From Opitutaceae bacterium (GTDB taxonomy: Bacteria > Verrucomicrobiota > Verrucomicrobiia > Opitutales > Opitutaceae), in the NCBI GenBank assembly GCA_028688225.1, contig JAQTYQ010000036.1, forward strand, positions 1-32,090: a stretch of 32,090 bases of DNA, in the 5' to 3' direction. Made by a program: the position numbers and the translations under genes. The notes beneath the pieces are model-generated. The model searched no databases, was not told where the DNA came from, and saw only the letters and a program-made list of their open reading frames with translations. Positions 1 to 7,495 of the stretch are shown here, one piece after another (positions within the stretch are counted from its first letter, which is position 1; the number at the start of each line of letters is the position of its first letter).

Positions 1-63
1 TCTGCTGGCCAGACATCTGAGGTGGAGTGCAAGCGGTTTTTGGCGAGGGAAACGGAGAGGCAC

Positions 64-1296
64 TCAGGCGGCGGTCAGGCGGGCGGCGCGGTGCGCGGTA
101 TAGTACTGGTCGTCATAGGGAACTTGGTCCCGCCAGAGCCGGGCGATGATGCGGGTCCATTTGAAGGCGAGCGCCCGGCGGATCGCCCCCAAGCCGTCAC
201 CCTGGGCGAGGCGCTGGTCGTGATAGGCTTTGGCCCAGGGGCAGGCCGCCGTCGAGTGAGCGGCAAACTCCGTCCAGGTTTGGTGCAGGAACCGCGGGCG
301 AGCGCGGCGAAAGAACACTCCCTGGCTCTGTCCACTCTGCCGTTGCACCGGGGCGATGCCACTGCGCTGCGCCAGCTCCTTGGCGCGCGGCGTGGATCCG
401 GCCTGTTGGCAGGCCACCCACAGCCGCGGTGCCAAGACCGGGCCGACTCCCGGCAGGGAATCGATCACGGTCCGACCCGGAGCATCGGCATAGGCCTGGG
501 CAATGACCGCCTCGTACCGCGCCAAGCTCGCGGCCAGCGCCTCCAGCTGCCCGAGGATCGTCTGCATTTGGAGGCGCCAGGGCGCCACATAGTCCGCGTG
601 CGCATTGACGGGCTGTGCCTGCCGGACCAACGCCTCGCGCCGCGCGAGCACGGCCGCCCGGCCCGCATGATGCCGGCGATAGAAGCGCGCCAGCGTCCCC
701 CAACGGCTCCGTTGCACCGCGGCCAAATCCGGCCAGCGCCGCAGGAAGGCCCGCGTCATCGGACTGGCCAGGTCGGCTCCGGCCAGCGTCAGGGCCTGCG
801 GATAGTATTGCTTCAAGGTGGCGCTGAGTTGCTCGACCAAGCCGGTGCGCCGGTCGATCCAGTCGCGGCGGTGCCGCACCAAGGTCGCGAGGGTGCGCAA
901 CCGGGGCTCGGGAGCGGCCAGCGCCGCGAAGCGTTCCGGATGCGTCCGGACGATCTCGGCCAGCAGGCGGGCGTCGCCCGGGTCGTCCTTGGCCCCGCTG
1001 GGACTGAAGGCCTGGCGGAACCGGTGCAGCATGAGCGGGTTGACCGCGACAATCACAAAACCCGGTCGGGCGCGCAACAACTCCACGACCGGCCCGTCGG
1101 GCCGCTCGAGCACCACGACGATTTGTCCCTGCGGATGCGCCCCGCGCAGCTGGTCAAACCAGGCGCCCAGGCGCTCCGGGGCCGCTGCCACCTGCGCCTG
1201 CCCAATGCCGCTGCCATCGGGCCGCTGCCAACTGCACGTGTGCGCCTGGTCGGCCCAATCCAAGCCCACAAGCAAACTGACTTGCTCAAGTTTCAT
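64..1296 (-). CDS. IS110-family transposase (DEDD/serine recombinase)
   Basis: This 410-residue protein catalyses strand exchange guided by a structured RNA in its family. The N-terminal RuvC-like DEDD domain shows D13 (GLDWAD), E64 (VVLERPDG) and D105/D108 (KDDPGDAR). The C-terminal Transposase_20 domain begins near SLPGVGPVLAPRL (about 280) and contains SGIAPVQRQSG, whose Ser (about 321) sits where the family's catalytic serine is expected. I chose the ATG at 1296 because GGAGA lies just upstream at good spacing and MKLEQVSLLVGLDWAD matches the normal family start; the frame stays open further upstream without homology. No frameshift or internal stop is seen, so it may be active. Confidence 0.93.
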   Translation of the reverse strand: MKLEQVSLLVGLDWADQAHTCSWQRPDGSGIGQAQVAAAPERLGAWFDQLRGAHPQGQIVVVLERPDGPVVELLRARPGFVIVAVNPLMLHRFRQAFSPSGAKDDPGDARLLAEIVRTHPERFAALAAPEPRLRTLATLVRHRRDWIDRRTGLVEQLSATLKQYYPQALTLAGADLASPMTRAFLRRWPDLAAVQRSRWGTLARFYRRHHAGRAAVLARREALVRQAQPVNAHADYVAPWRLQMQTILGQLEALAASLARYEAVIAQAYADAPGRTVIDSLPGVGPVLAPRLWVACQQAGSTPRAKELAQRSGIAPVQRQSGQSQGVFFRRARPRFLHQTWTEFAAHSTAACPWAKAYHDQRLAQGDGLGAIRRALAFKWTRIIARLWRDQVPYDDQYYTAHRAARLTAA

Positions 1297-1449
1297 CGCA
1301 CGATCTCCGGTTGTGGAAACCCCGGTTCCGGCCCGCGGCGAAAGGCTTATCGACGAGACGTTGACCCTCTCGACATCTGGAGTATTCGTTGGGAGCCGGA
1401 ACACGACCCGCCGGTGCGAAACTCTGGCCAAAAGCATCGGACTGCTCAG
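1297..1449 (-). ncRNA. candidate IS110 bridge RNA in the left end
   Basis: IS110-subgroup elements encode a bridge RNA between the left terminus and the recombinase start. This 153-nt stretch has that position and size. Read as a minus-strand transcript, it contains first TGGCCAG (complement of 1424-1430), matching the target palindrome at 5-11, and then CAGATGTC (complement of 1372-1379), identical to the element's right terminus at 12-19. A target-matching loop followed by a donor-matching loop is the order known for IS621. A short stem, CGAGA/TCTCG, follows the second match. RNA ends and fold were not computed, and 7-8 base matches are weak alone; the order and placement carry the argument. 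Confidence 0.45.
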
Positions 1450-1489
1450 CAGAACGATTCGTGGCCGACGGGTGGTGTTCCCTGGTTGC

Positions 1490-1511
1490 TCCGCCGGACT
1501 CCCGGCGGAGT
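1490..1511. repeat. short palindrome downstream of the IS
   Basis: CTCCGCCGG and CCGGCGGAG face each other across a few bases, giving a compact GC-rich hairpin. It is one of several intergenic hairpins between the IS and argG. Confidence 0.5.
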
Positions 1512-1549
1512 AAGTTGTTTTACGCCCCCACGCCTCGCCTGTCGCGGCT

Positions 1550-1633
1550 GAGTTATTCGCCAAGTCTCCTCCCAGCCCGCAGCCACCCTGACGGGTCGGG
1601 GCTGCGGGCCACCGGAGGCTTCGCGAATAACTC
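1550..1633. repeat. 84-bp long-stem hairpin
   Basis: The outer arms GAGTTATTCGC (1550-1560) and GCGAATAACTC (1623-1633) are perfect complements. Further inside, CCTCC pairs with GGAGG and CCCGCAGCC pairs with GGCTGCGGG around a loop near 1590-1598. The nested, co-linear pairing implies a single long stem with small internal loops. It does not end in a T-run, so it is not a simple terminator. It lies outside the inferred IS boundary. It could be a repeat-element unit or a structured leader; function is unknown. Confidence 0.7.
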
Positions 1634-1741
1634 GTCACTGCACTACGGCGATAAGCAGAACGGGCGGGCCGGCCTCTCTGACGCATCCCCTGCGCCAAAA
1701 TTCAATCCCCCCAATCGGAAGAAAAATCGCCGGGCTGCACC

Positions 1742-1796
1742 AAACGGCGTCCGCCGTTGGTTTAGGAGCCTAGAGGGCGAAGCCCGACAGGCTCCT
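1742..1796. repeat. two adjacent perfect hairpins upstream of argG
   Basis: AACGGCG (1742-1748) pairs with CGCCGTT (1751-1757). Just after it, TAGGAGCCT (1762-1770) pairs with AGGCTCCTA (1788-1796) around a 17-base loop. Together with the hairpins at 1490 and 1550, they fill the 446 bp between the IS and argG, where I see no coding region. A T-run at about 1850-1859 follows but lacks a convincing stem directly before it. Confidence 0.6.
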
Positions 1797-1895
1797 AGGG
1801 GCACCCGAAGCCGGCTGCGTAGGCTGGCAGCCAGGGTCTGCCCGCCTTGGTTTTTTCTTTGCGCACAGGAGACTTTGGCCAACACTCGGCCGCTC

Positions 1896-3122
1896 ATGAA
1901 AATCGTCCTCGCTTACTCGGGGGGTCTCGACACCTCGGTCATCGTCAAGTGGCTCAAGGAGACGTATGCCGCGGACATCATCACGTTTGCCGCCGACATC
2001 GGGCAGGAGGAGGAGCTCAAGGGTCTGCCCCGGAAAGCCCGCCAGACCGGTGCGGCAAAACATTACACTCTTGATTTGGTCGAGGAATTTGCCCGCGACT
2101 TCATCTATCCGATGATCCGGGCCAATGCGATTTACGAAGGCCAGTATTACCTCGGCACCTCGATTGCGCGCCCGTTGATTGCGAAGGCCCAGATCGGGAT
2201 CGCGCAAAGGGAGCGGGCCGACACGGTCGCCCACGGCGCCACCGGCAAGGGCAATGATCAGTGCCGCTTTGAGTTCACCTACATGGCGCTGGCGCCCCGG
2301 CTCGCCATCATCTCGCCTTGGAAGCTCGACTCCTTCCGGGCGAAATTCCCCGGACGGGCCGAGATGATCGCCTACTGCCGGAAACACCGGATCCCCGTCG
2401 AGGCCTCGCTGAAGAAGCCATACTCGATGGACCGCAATCTGCTGCACATCTCCTACGAAGCCGGCATCCTCGAGGATCCCTGGTTTGATCCGACCACGAA
2501 GAAGAACAAGGGCATGTTCAAACTCTCGGTTGCCCCCGAGGATGCGCCGAACCGGCCCGAGTACGTCGAGCTCGACTTTGTGAAGGGCGACTGCGTGGCC
2601 GTGAACGGCCGGAAGCTGACCCCCGCCGGGGTGCTCAAGGCCCTCAATCAGCTGGGCGGCAAGCACGGCATCGGCCGCGTGGACCTCGTCGAGAACCGTT
2701 TCGTCGGGATGAAATCCCGCGGCGTCTATGAAACGCCTGGCGGCACCATCCTCATGCAGGCGCACCGGCAGGTCGAATCCCTGACCCTGGATCGCGAGGT
2801 CATGCACCTGCGCGATTCGCTCATCCCGAAGTATGCCGAGCTGGTCTACTACGGCTTCTGGTTTGCACCCGAGCGCGAGTGCCTGCAGGCCCTGGTGGAC
2901 GAGAGCCAGCGGTTTGTCACCGGCACGGTGCGGCTCAAGCTCTACAAGGGCAATATCATCACCTGCGGACGCAAATCGAAGTATTCACTTTACGATCCGC
3001 AGGTGGCCTCGATGGAGGGCGTGAAGAGCAGCTATAATCAGAACGACGCCACGGGTTTCATCCGGATCAACGGCCTGCGCCTGCGCGCCCGCCTGGCGGC
3101 CCAGGGGGGGCCGAAGATCTGA
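1896..3122 (+). CDS. argG: argininosuccinate synthase
   Basis: ArgG joins citrulline and aspartate using ATP to make argininosuccinate in cytosolic arginine synthesis. The 408-residue length is typical. The N-terminal ATP-pyrophosphatase P-loop is [10 protein letters not shown] (residues 5-14). GATGKGNDQ (about 112-120) and the downstream FEFTY stretch are the citrulline/aspartate-binding signature, and [15 protein letters not shown] is characteristic of the family. The ATG at 1896 is fixed by homology ([12 protein letters not shown]); the only SD-like AGGAG (1867-1871) lies too far upstream, so initiation may be leaderless-like or weak. The gene stands alone, with no other arginine gene in view, and uxaC follows after 122 bp. 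Confidence 0.97.
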   Translation: MKIVLAYSGGLDTSVIVKWLKETYAADIITFAADIGQEEELKGLPRKARQTGAAKHYTLDLVEEFARDFIYPMIRANAIYEGQYYLGTSIARPLIAKAQIGIAQRERADTVAHGATGKGNDQCRFEFTYMALAPRLAIISPWKLDSFRAKFPGRAEMIAYCRKHRIPVEASLKKPYSMDRNLLHISYEAGILEDPWFDPTTKKNKGMFKLSVAPEDAPNRPEYVELDFVKGDCVAVNGRKLTPAGVLKALNQLGGKHGIGRVDLVENRFVGMKSRGVYETPGGTILMQAHRQVESLTLDREVMHLRDSLIPKYAELVYYGFWFAPERECLQALVDESQRFVTGTVRLKLYKGNIITCGRKSKYSLYDPQVASMEGVKSSYNQNDATGFIRINGLRLRARLAAQGGPKI

Positions 3123-3244
3123 CGAGGCCGGGCGGTCCGGCTGCCAGTAGCCCAGCATTGAACAGGACCCGTGCCCGCGCGATCCCTCCGCATCAGCTTC
3201 GAGCACCTCAAAGCCAACCTCGCGGCCTGAACCGCCCACCTGTC

Positions 3245-4675
3245 ATGCCCTCCACGCCCAGCTTTCTGCCCGACGACTTCCTGCTCACGACCCCCTGGGC
3301 CCGCACGCTCTACTTCGAGCATGCCGCCCCGCAGCCCATCTTCGATTATCACTGCCACCTGCCGCCGGGCGAGATTGCCGGCAACCGGCGCTTCGAGAAC
3401 CTGACCCGGATCTGGCTCGCCGGCGACCACTACAAGTGGCGGGCCATGCGCGCCCACGGCGTCCCGGAGGACCTGATCACCGGCGACGCCTCGAGCGATT
3501 ATGACAAATTCCTCGCCTATGCGCGGACCGTGCCGCACACGCTCCGCAACCCCCTGCACCATTGGTCGCACCTCGAGCTGCGCCGTTATTTTGGCATCGA
3601 TCTGCTGATCAACGAACAGAACGCGCCGAAGATCTGGGAACTGGCCAATGCGCAGTTGCAGGAACCCGCCCTCTCCGCGCAGGGCATCCTGGCGAAGTTC
3701 AAGGTGGCCGTGGTCTGCACGACCGACGATCCGGCCGACGATCTCGCGCCCCACCAGGCGATCAGGCGGACCGGACTGGCCACGCGGGTTTACCCGGCCT
3801 TCCGTCCGGACAAGGCGCTGCTGGTCAACGATCCCGCAGCCTTCAACCCCTGGTGCGACCGGCTCGCCGCCGGTGCCAACACCGACGTGCAGGACCTGGC
3901 CGGTTTTCTGACCGCGCTCAAACAGCGTCACGACTTCTTTCACGCGCAGGGCGGGCGTCTGTCCGATCACGGCCTGGAGTATGTCCCCGCCGAGGACTGC
4001 ACCGAGCGCGAAGCCGCCGCGATCTTCGCCCAGGCCCGCGCCGGCACCGCCGCCACGCCCGCCCAGTGGGCGAAATACGCCTCGTTCCTGATGCTTTTCT
4101 TCGGTCGGCTTGACGCCGAGCGCGGCTGGACCAAGCAGCTGCACCTCGGCGCGCTGCGCAACAACAGCACCCGCCTGTTCCGGCGCCTCGGCGCCGACAC
4201 CGGCGTCGATTCCATCGGCGATTTTCCGCAGGCGCGCTCGCTCTCGCGCTACCTCGACCGTCTCGACGCCGAGCACAAGCTGCCCAAGGTGGTGCTCTAC
4301 AACGTTAACCCCGCCGACAACTACGTCTTTGCCACGATGGCCGGGAATTTCCAGGACGGCACCATCCCCGGCAAGATCCAGTTCGGGAGCGGCTGGTGGT
4401 TCCTCGACCAGCAGGAGGGCATGGCGTGGCAGATCAACGCCCTGTCCAATCTCGGGCTGCTCAGCCGTTTCGTCGGCATGCTCACGGATTCCCGCAGTTT
4501 CATGAGCTATGTGCGGCACGAGTATTTCCGCCGCCTGCTCTGCGCCATGCTGGGCGCGGACATCGCGGCCGGCCTGGTTCCGGCGGACGGCCCGGCCCTC
4601 GGCGAACTCGTGGAGAACATCTGTTACCGGAACGCCGTCGGCTATTTCGGCCTGGAGCCCGGCCGGTTCGATTAA
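3245..4675 (+). CDS. uxaC: glucuronate (uronate) isomerase
   Basis: UxaC interconverts D-glucuronate and D-fructuronate, or D-galacturonate and D-tagaturonate, in hexuronate breakdown. The 476-residue length fits the family (about 470). The amidohydrolase-type metal motif FDYHCHLPP appears near residue 34, and CTTDDPADDL, GLEYVPAED and VLYNVNPADNY are family blocks. I chose the ATG at 3245 (MPSTPSFLPDDF) because the family starts around there; an in-frame ATG at 3158 would add 29 proline/arginine-rich residues without homology. A 2-keto-3-deoxygluconate kinase lies at 16618-17715, so uronate catabolism is represented twice, but the usual uxuA/uxuB steps are not in this window. Confidence 0.96.
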   Translation: MPSTPSFLPDDFLLTTPWARTLYFEHAAPQPIFDYHCHLPPGEIAGNRRFENLTRIWLAGDHYKWRAMRAHGVPEDLITGDASSDYDKFLAYARTVPHTLRNPLHHWSHLELRRYFGIDLLINEQNAPKIWELANAQLQEPALSAQGILAKFKVAVVCTTDDPADDLAPHQAIRRTGLATRVYPAFRPDKALLVNDPAAFNPWCDRLAAGANTDVQDLAGFLTALKQRHDFFHAQGGRLSDHGLEYVPAEDCTEREAAAIFAQARAGTAATPAQWAKYASFLMLFFGRLDAERGWTKQLHLGALRNNSTRLFRRLGADTGVDSIGDFPQARSLSRYLDRLDAEHKLPKVVLYNVNPADNYVFATMAGNFQDGTIPGKIQFGSGWWFLDQQEGMAWQINALSNLGLLSRFVGMLTDSRSFMSYVRHEYFRRLLCAMLGADIAAGLVPADGPALGELVENICYRNAVGYFGLEPGRFD

Positions 4676-4695
4676 GGCCCGCGAAACGTCCTGGG

Positions 4696-4720
4696 GGTAG
4701 GGACGGACCGCCGGGCCGGC
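4696..4720 (+). repeat. dispersed palindromic repeat, family A
   Basis: This is a 25-bp copy of a repeat starting GGTAGGG and containing GGACCGCCGGGCC. Related copies lie at 18918-18942 (minus), 20527-20551 and 26697-26721. All are intergenic. This is the most diverged copy. Confidence 0.6.
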
Positions 4721-4830
4721 CGTGCCCCTCGGCATGCCCAGCCCCGCCGCCGCGGCGGGGCTGGCTACCCGGCAGAGCGCCCTGCCGCCAAGTCGTCGCG
4801 CTTTGTGACGAAGCGACAGCAGAATAATCT

Positions 4831-4860
4831 GGGGACGCGACACCCTCGTCGCGTGTCCCC
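4831..4860. repeat. dispersed palindromic repeat, family B
   Basis: The imperfect hairpin GGGGACGCGAC...GTCGCGTGTCCCC recurs at 26662-26686. The 25-bp core at 4836-4860 differs from that copy at 2 of 25 positions. Both are intergenic. Confidence 0.65.
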
Positions 4861-4866
4861 TCATTT

Positions 4867-4881
4867 TGCTGGCCAGCAGAA
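4867..4881. repeat. TGCTGGCCAGCA palindrome
   Basis: The perfect 12-bp palindrome TGCTGGCCAGCA is followed by GAACGG. The same motif appears as an 18-bp perfect palindrome at 20479-20496, imperfectly at 31676-31693, and split by the IS at 1-12 plus 1450-1456. It is the inferred insertion target of the IS110 element. Confidence 0.7.
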
Positions 4882-4953
4882 CGGCAACGTGGGCGTCGCC
4901 GCTCCAGTTTTGCAGATGGGCCGCAGCGCTGCCGGGAGCGCGAAATAACCGGC

Positions 4954-5943
4954 TCAGAAGAGCGATTGGGCGGCCACCCCCACCGCGGTGATGGGACCCT
5001 GATCGCTGAGGCCGTCGACCGCGCGATCAACCTTGCGGAGGGTTCCCTGCGCCTCGCGGTAAAGCGAATCATCGCTGATCAGCTTGCCCAAGGTGCCCTG
5101 CCCGGCGTTGAGCTTGTCGGATAGTTCGCGGAGATTCTTGACCGTGACCTTGATCTCATGGCCGGCTTGCTCGTCAAAGACGAGCGTGCCCAGCGCCCCT
5201 TTGCCGGCCTTCACCTGGTCGACGATGGATTGGGCGTTGGACATGAACGTGCGCGTATCGGTGGCCGCGTTTTTGATTTCACCGACGGACGCCAGCAGCT
5301 CGTCGTGCAGCTTCGGATCATTCACCAGGCGGCCGAGCGTGCCGTCGCCGTTGCGGATCTTGGCTGTGATTTCCTGCAGATTGGAAACGGTCTCGGTGAG
5401 TTTCGGACCGTTGTCGGCGACCAGCTTGTCGATTTTTGCAAAAAGACCTCCGCCCTCGCCGCCGCCGAGGCTCTTGCCGATCTGGTCCGCCACCGTTTCC
5501 AGGCGGTCGCCGAGCGAGCCCAGTTTGGCGATGACTTCGTTCATGTCGACCGTGTCCCGGGTCTTGATCTCGGCGCCGGGTGCCAGCGGAGCCGCCGTGG
5601 GCGAGCCGACGGTGACCTCGAGGTGGTTGCTGCCGAGGAGGCTCGATGTGGCGACCATCGCGACGGCATCGCCGGCGATCTTGATGTCGGGCTCGATGGT
5701 GAGCACGATTTCCGCCTGGCGGCCGGCCAGGCGCGTCTGGGTCACCGCGCCGATCCGCACGCCGGCCATCCGGACATCGTCGCCCTTGAGCAGGCCCTTC
5801 AGGTTGTCGAAGCGGGCGATGAGCGTGTAGCCCCTTTGCTTGAACACCCGGCCGCCGTTGAGCGATTCGAAGGTGACCCAGAGGAGGGCGAGGCCCAGGA
5901 GGAAGAAAAGGCCGACGCGGATGGTTTGCAGGCGGTTATTCAT
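4954..5943 (-). CDS. mlaD: MlaD-like MCE-domain lipid-transfer protein
   Basis: MlaD-type proteins are inner-membrane-anchored, substrate-binding parts of MCE/Mla ABC systems that move phospholipids across the envelope. This 329-residue protein has an N-terminal membrane helix (residues about 9-26, VGLFFLLGLALLWVTF), then one MCE domain (about 38-115, with FDNLKGLLKGDDVRMAGVRIG). A helical C-terminal region follows, with three repeats of a GxGTLGxL(V/I) unit near INGDGTLGRLV-type sites. The ATG at 5943 overlaps the stop of mlaF by 8 bp (ATGAATAA on the coding strand), implying translational coupling. An upstream in-frame extension is excluded because it lies inside mlaF. No mlaC or mlaB is nearby. 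Confidence 0.93.
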   Translation of the reverse strand: MNNRLQTIRVGLFFLLGLALLWVTFESLNGGRVFKQRGYTLIARFDNLKGLLKGDDVRMAGVRIGAVTQTRLAGRQAEIVLTIEPDIKIAGDAVAMVATSSLLGSNHLEVTVGSPTAAPLAPGAEIKTRDTVDMNEVIAKLGSLGDRLETVADQIGKSLGGGEGGGLFAKIDKLVADNGPKLTETVSNLQEITAKIRNGDGTLGRLVNDPKLHDELLASVGEIKNAATDTRTFMSNAQSIVDQVKAGKGALGTLVFDEQAGHEIKVTVKNLRELSDKLNAGQGTLGKLISDDSLYREAQGTLRKVDRAVDGLSDQGPITAVGVAAQSLF

Positions 5944-6736
5944 GGTCGTTCTCCAGTTGTTGAAAGCGGGGATGCTTGAGGTCGATGGTCGGATTGAGGA
6001 AGTTGGCGATGGCGGGGTCGGCGGGATTCTTGAATTCACCGGGTTTGCCGATGGCGTGGATGCGGCCGTCCATGATGACGGCCATCCGGTCGGCGATGGC
6101 GAGGGCGAGGTCGCGATCATGCGAGACCACGAGGGTGGTGACGGCCGTCTGTTCGCGCAGAGTGGCGATGATCTCGGTGATCGTGGCCGACATGACGGGA
6201 TCGAGCTCGGACGTGGGCTCGTCGTAGAGAAGCAGCTCGGGTTCCATGACGAGGGCGCGGGCGATGGCCACGCGCTTCTTCATGCCGCCGGATAACTCGC
6301 CGGGAAATTTATCGACGGCCTTCTCCAGCGAGAGGATCTGCAGCGTACGCAGGACGCGTTCCCGGATGCCGGCCTCGTTGCAGAGCCGGTGCTCGCGCGG
6401 ATAGAGCGCGAGGTTGTCATAGACCGTCATCGAGTTGAACAGCGCGCCGGCTTGGAAGACGAGGGCGAGGTGCACCCGGTCGCGAGTTTGGGGATCGGCG
6501 GCATCGTAGTCGCCGATGCGCACGCGGCCGCTCGTGGGCAGTTCGAGACCGGCGACATGCTTGAGCAGGACGCTTTTGCCCGAGCCGCTGGGGCCCATGA
6601 TGACAAAGATCTCGCCGGGGCGCACCTCTAGGCTCACGTCCCTGAGCACGGGCACGCCGTCGAAGCTCTTGTTGAGCTTGTCGATGGTGACGCCGAAGGT
6701 CTTGCCGGCGAAGGGTGAGGAGGAGTAGTCGGCCAT
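5936..6736 (-). CDS. mlaF: MlaF-like ABC transporter ATP-binding protein
   Basis: This is the cytosolic ATPase of the MCE/Mla transporter. The 266-residue protein shows Walker A GPSGSGKS (about 49-56), Q-loop FQAGALFNSMTV, ABC signature LSGGMKKR, Walker B LLLYDEPTSELDP and the H-loop SHD. The AGALF after the Q-loop is typical of MlaF-type ATPases. The D-loop carries Glu where Gly or Ala is more common (DEPTSELDP). The gene sits 6 bp after mlaE and overlaps mlaD. Confidence 0.95.
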   Translation of the reverse strand: MADYSSSPFAGKTFGVTIDKLNKSFDGVPVLRDVSLEVRPGEIFVIMGPSGSGKSVLLKHVAGLELPTSGRVRIGDYDAADPQTRDRVHLALVFQAGALFNSMTVYDNLALYPREHRLCNEAGIRERVLRTLQILSLEKAVDKFPGELSGGMKKRVAIARALVMEPELLLYDEPTSELDPVMSATITEIIATLREQTAVTTLVVSHDRDLALAIADRMAVIMDGRIHAIGKPGEFKNPADPAIANFLNPTIDLKHPRFQQLENDHE

Positions 6737-6742
6737 GGCGGG

Positions 6743-7495
6743 TCAGATGAGCACCTTGGTGACGAAGTAATCGAGCACCAGGATGAGAACGAGCGAGAGG
6801 ACGACGGCCTTGGTGACGGACGCGCCGATCTCGCGCGGGCCGCCGCGGGTGTTGAGGCCGACGTTGCAGCAGACGAGCACGACGACGAAGCCGAAGATCT
6901 CGGCCTTGATCAGGCCGTCGCAGACGTCCTTCATTTCCATGAAACGTTTGAGCGCGGCGAAGTAGGCGTCGGGCTCCACGGAAATGAAGCCGGTGTACTT
7001 GCAGACCAGCGCGCCGCCATACCAGCCGCACAGATTGGCGATGGTCGCGAGCACCGGCATCATGACCAGCACTGCGGCCAGCCGCGGCAGCACCAGCATG
7101 CGTTCCGGCGGGATGTTCATGGTGACGAGGGCGTCGATCTCCTGATACACCTTCATCGAGGCCAGTTCCGCGGTGATGGCCGAGCCGACGCGGCCGGCCA
7201 CCAGGATCGCCACCATCACCGGGCCGAGCTCGCGCACCATGGAGAGGCCGACCAGCGTGCCGGTGAACTGCTTCGCGCCGAAATTTTCCATGCTGTAGCC
7301 GCTCTGGAGGGCGAGCACACTGCCGATGAAGAAGGTGAGGATGGTGACGATCGGCAGGGTGGTGTAGCCGATCAGGTAGCACTGCTCGATAAAACGCGGG
7401 AACTGCCGGGGCAGCGTGTTGAGATAACGGCCGGAGCGCACCGCCAGCAGCACGGTGCTGCCGATGCCTTCGAGGATGGCGTGGAGTTGTTTCAT
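6743..7495 (-). CDS. mlaE: MlaE-like ABC transporter permease
   Basis: The inner-membrane permease of the MCE/Mla system is 250 residues with about five hydrophobic segments. It contains the family blocks GAKQFTGTLVGLSMVRELGPV and AGRVGSAITAELASMKVYQEIDAL, the MlaE coupling and EQ-loop-like regions. Its ATG (7493-7495) overlaps the TGA of the upstream gene as ATGA, so the four genes 8970 to 4954 form one tightly packed operon. Confidence 0.95.
   Translation of the reverse strand: MKQLHAILEGIGSTVLLAVRSGRYLNTLPRQFPRFIEQCYLIGYTTLPIVTILTFFIGSVLALQSGYSMENFGAKQFTGTLVGLSMVRELGPVMVAILVAGRVGSAITAELASMKVYQEIDALVTMNIPPERMLVLPRLAAVLVMMPVLATIANLCGWYGGALVCKYTGFISVEPDAYFAALKRFMEMKDVCDGLIKAEIFGFVVVLVCCNVGLNTRGGPREIGASVTKAVVLSLVLILVLDYFVTKVLI

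Larger units (their letters stand above)
13..1449 (-). mobile_element. IS110-family insertion sequence, apparently complete
   Basis: The element holds one transposase gene with a short right end (about 50 bp after its stop) and a longer left end (about 150 bp before its start), the layout of the IS110 subgroup. Boundaries are inferred. The plus strand reads TCTGCTGGCCAG at 1-12 and CAGCAGAACG at 1447-1456; joining them over the shared CAG gives TCTGCTGGCCAGCAGAACG, a palindrome found uninterrupted at 4867-4883. On the element's own strand the duplicated core is CT or CTG, and IS621 of this family uses a CT core. There are no terminal inverted repeats, as expected for IS110. The exact ends may be off by 1-3 bases because the core is duplicated. 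Confidence 0.72.
4676..4953. other. intergenic region rich in palindromic repeats
   Basis: This gap between the convergent uxaC and mlaD genes contains no credible gene. It holds three repeat types listed separately (4696-4720, 4831-4860 and 4867-4881) and a GC-rich inverted pair around AGCCCCGCCGCCGCGGCGGG (about 4740-4760) that could act as a bidirectional transcription stop by structure alone. Confidence 0.7.

Noticed and set aside
22..1551. Long open frame on the plus strand opposite the transposase
   Set aside because: It is antisense to a well-supported IS110 transposase, is Arg/Pro/Gly-rich and shows no family motif.
1840..1862. Rho-independent terminator before argG
   Set aside because: A T-run is present, but the preceding bases do not form a convincing GC stem immediately adjacent to it.
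1389..1895. In-frame extension of argG upstream of 1896
   Set aside because: The extension runs through the hairpin region and part of the IS with no homology; ArgG proteins begin at [10 protein letters not shown].
3172..3231. Small GTG-started frame of 19 codons between argG and uxaC
   Set aside because: It has no ribosome site, no recognisable sequence and nothing to separate it from chance in a short leader.
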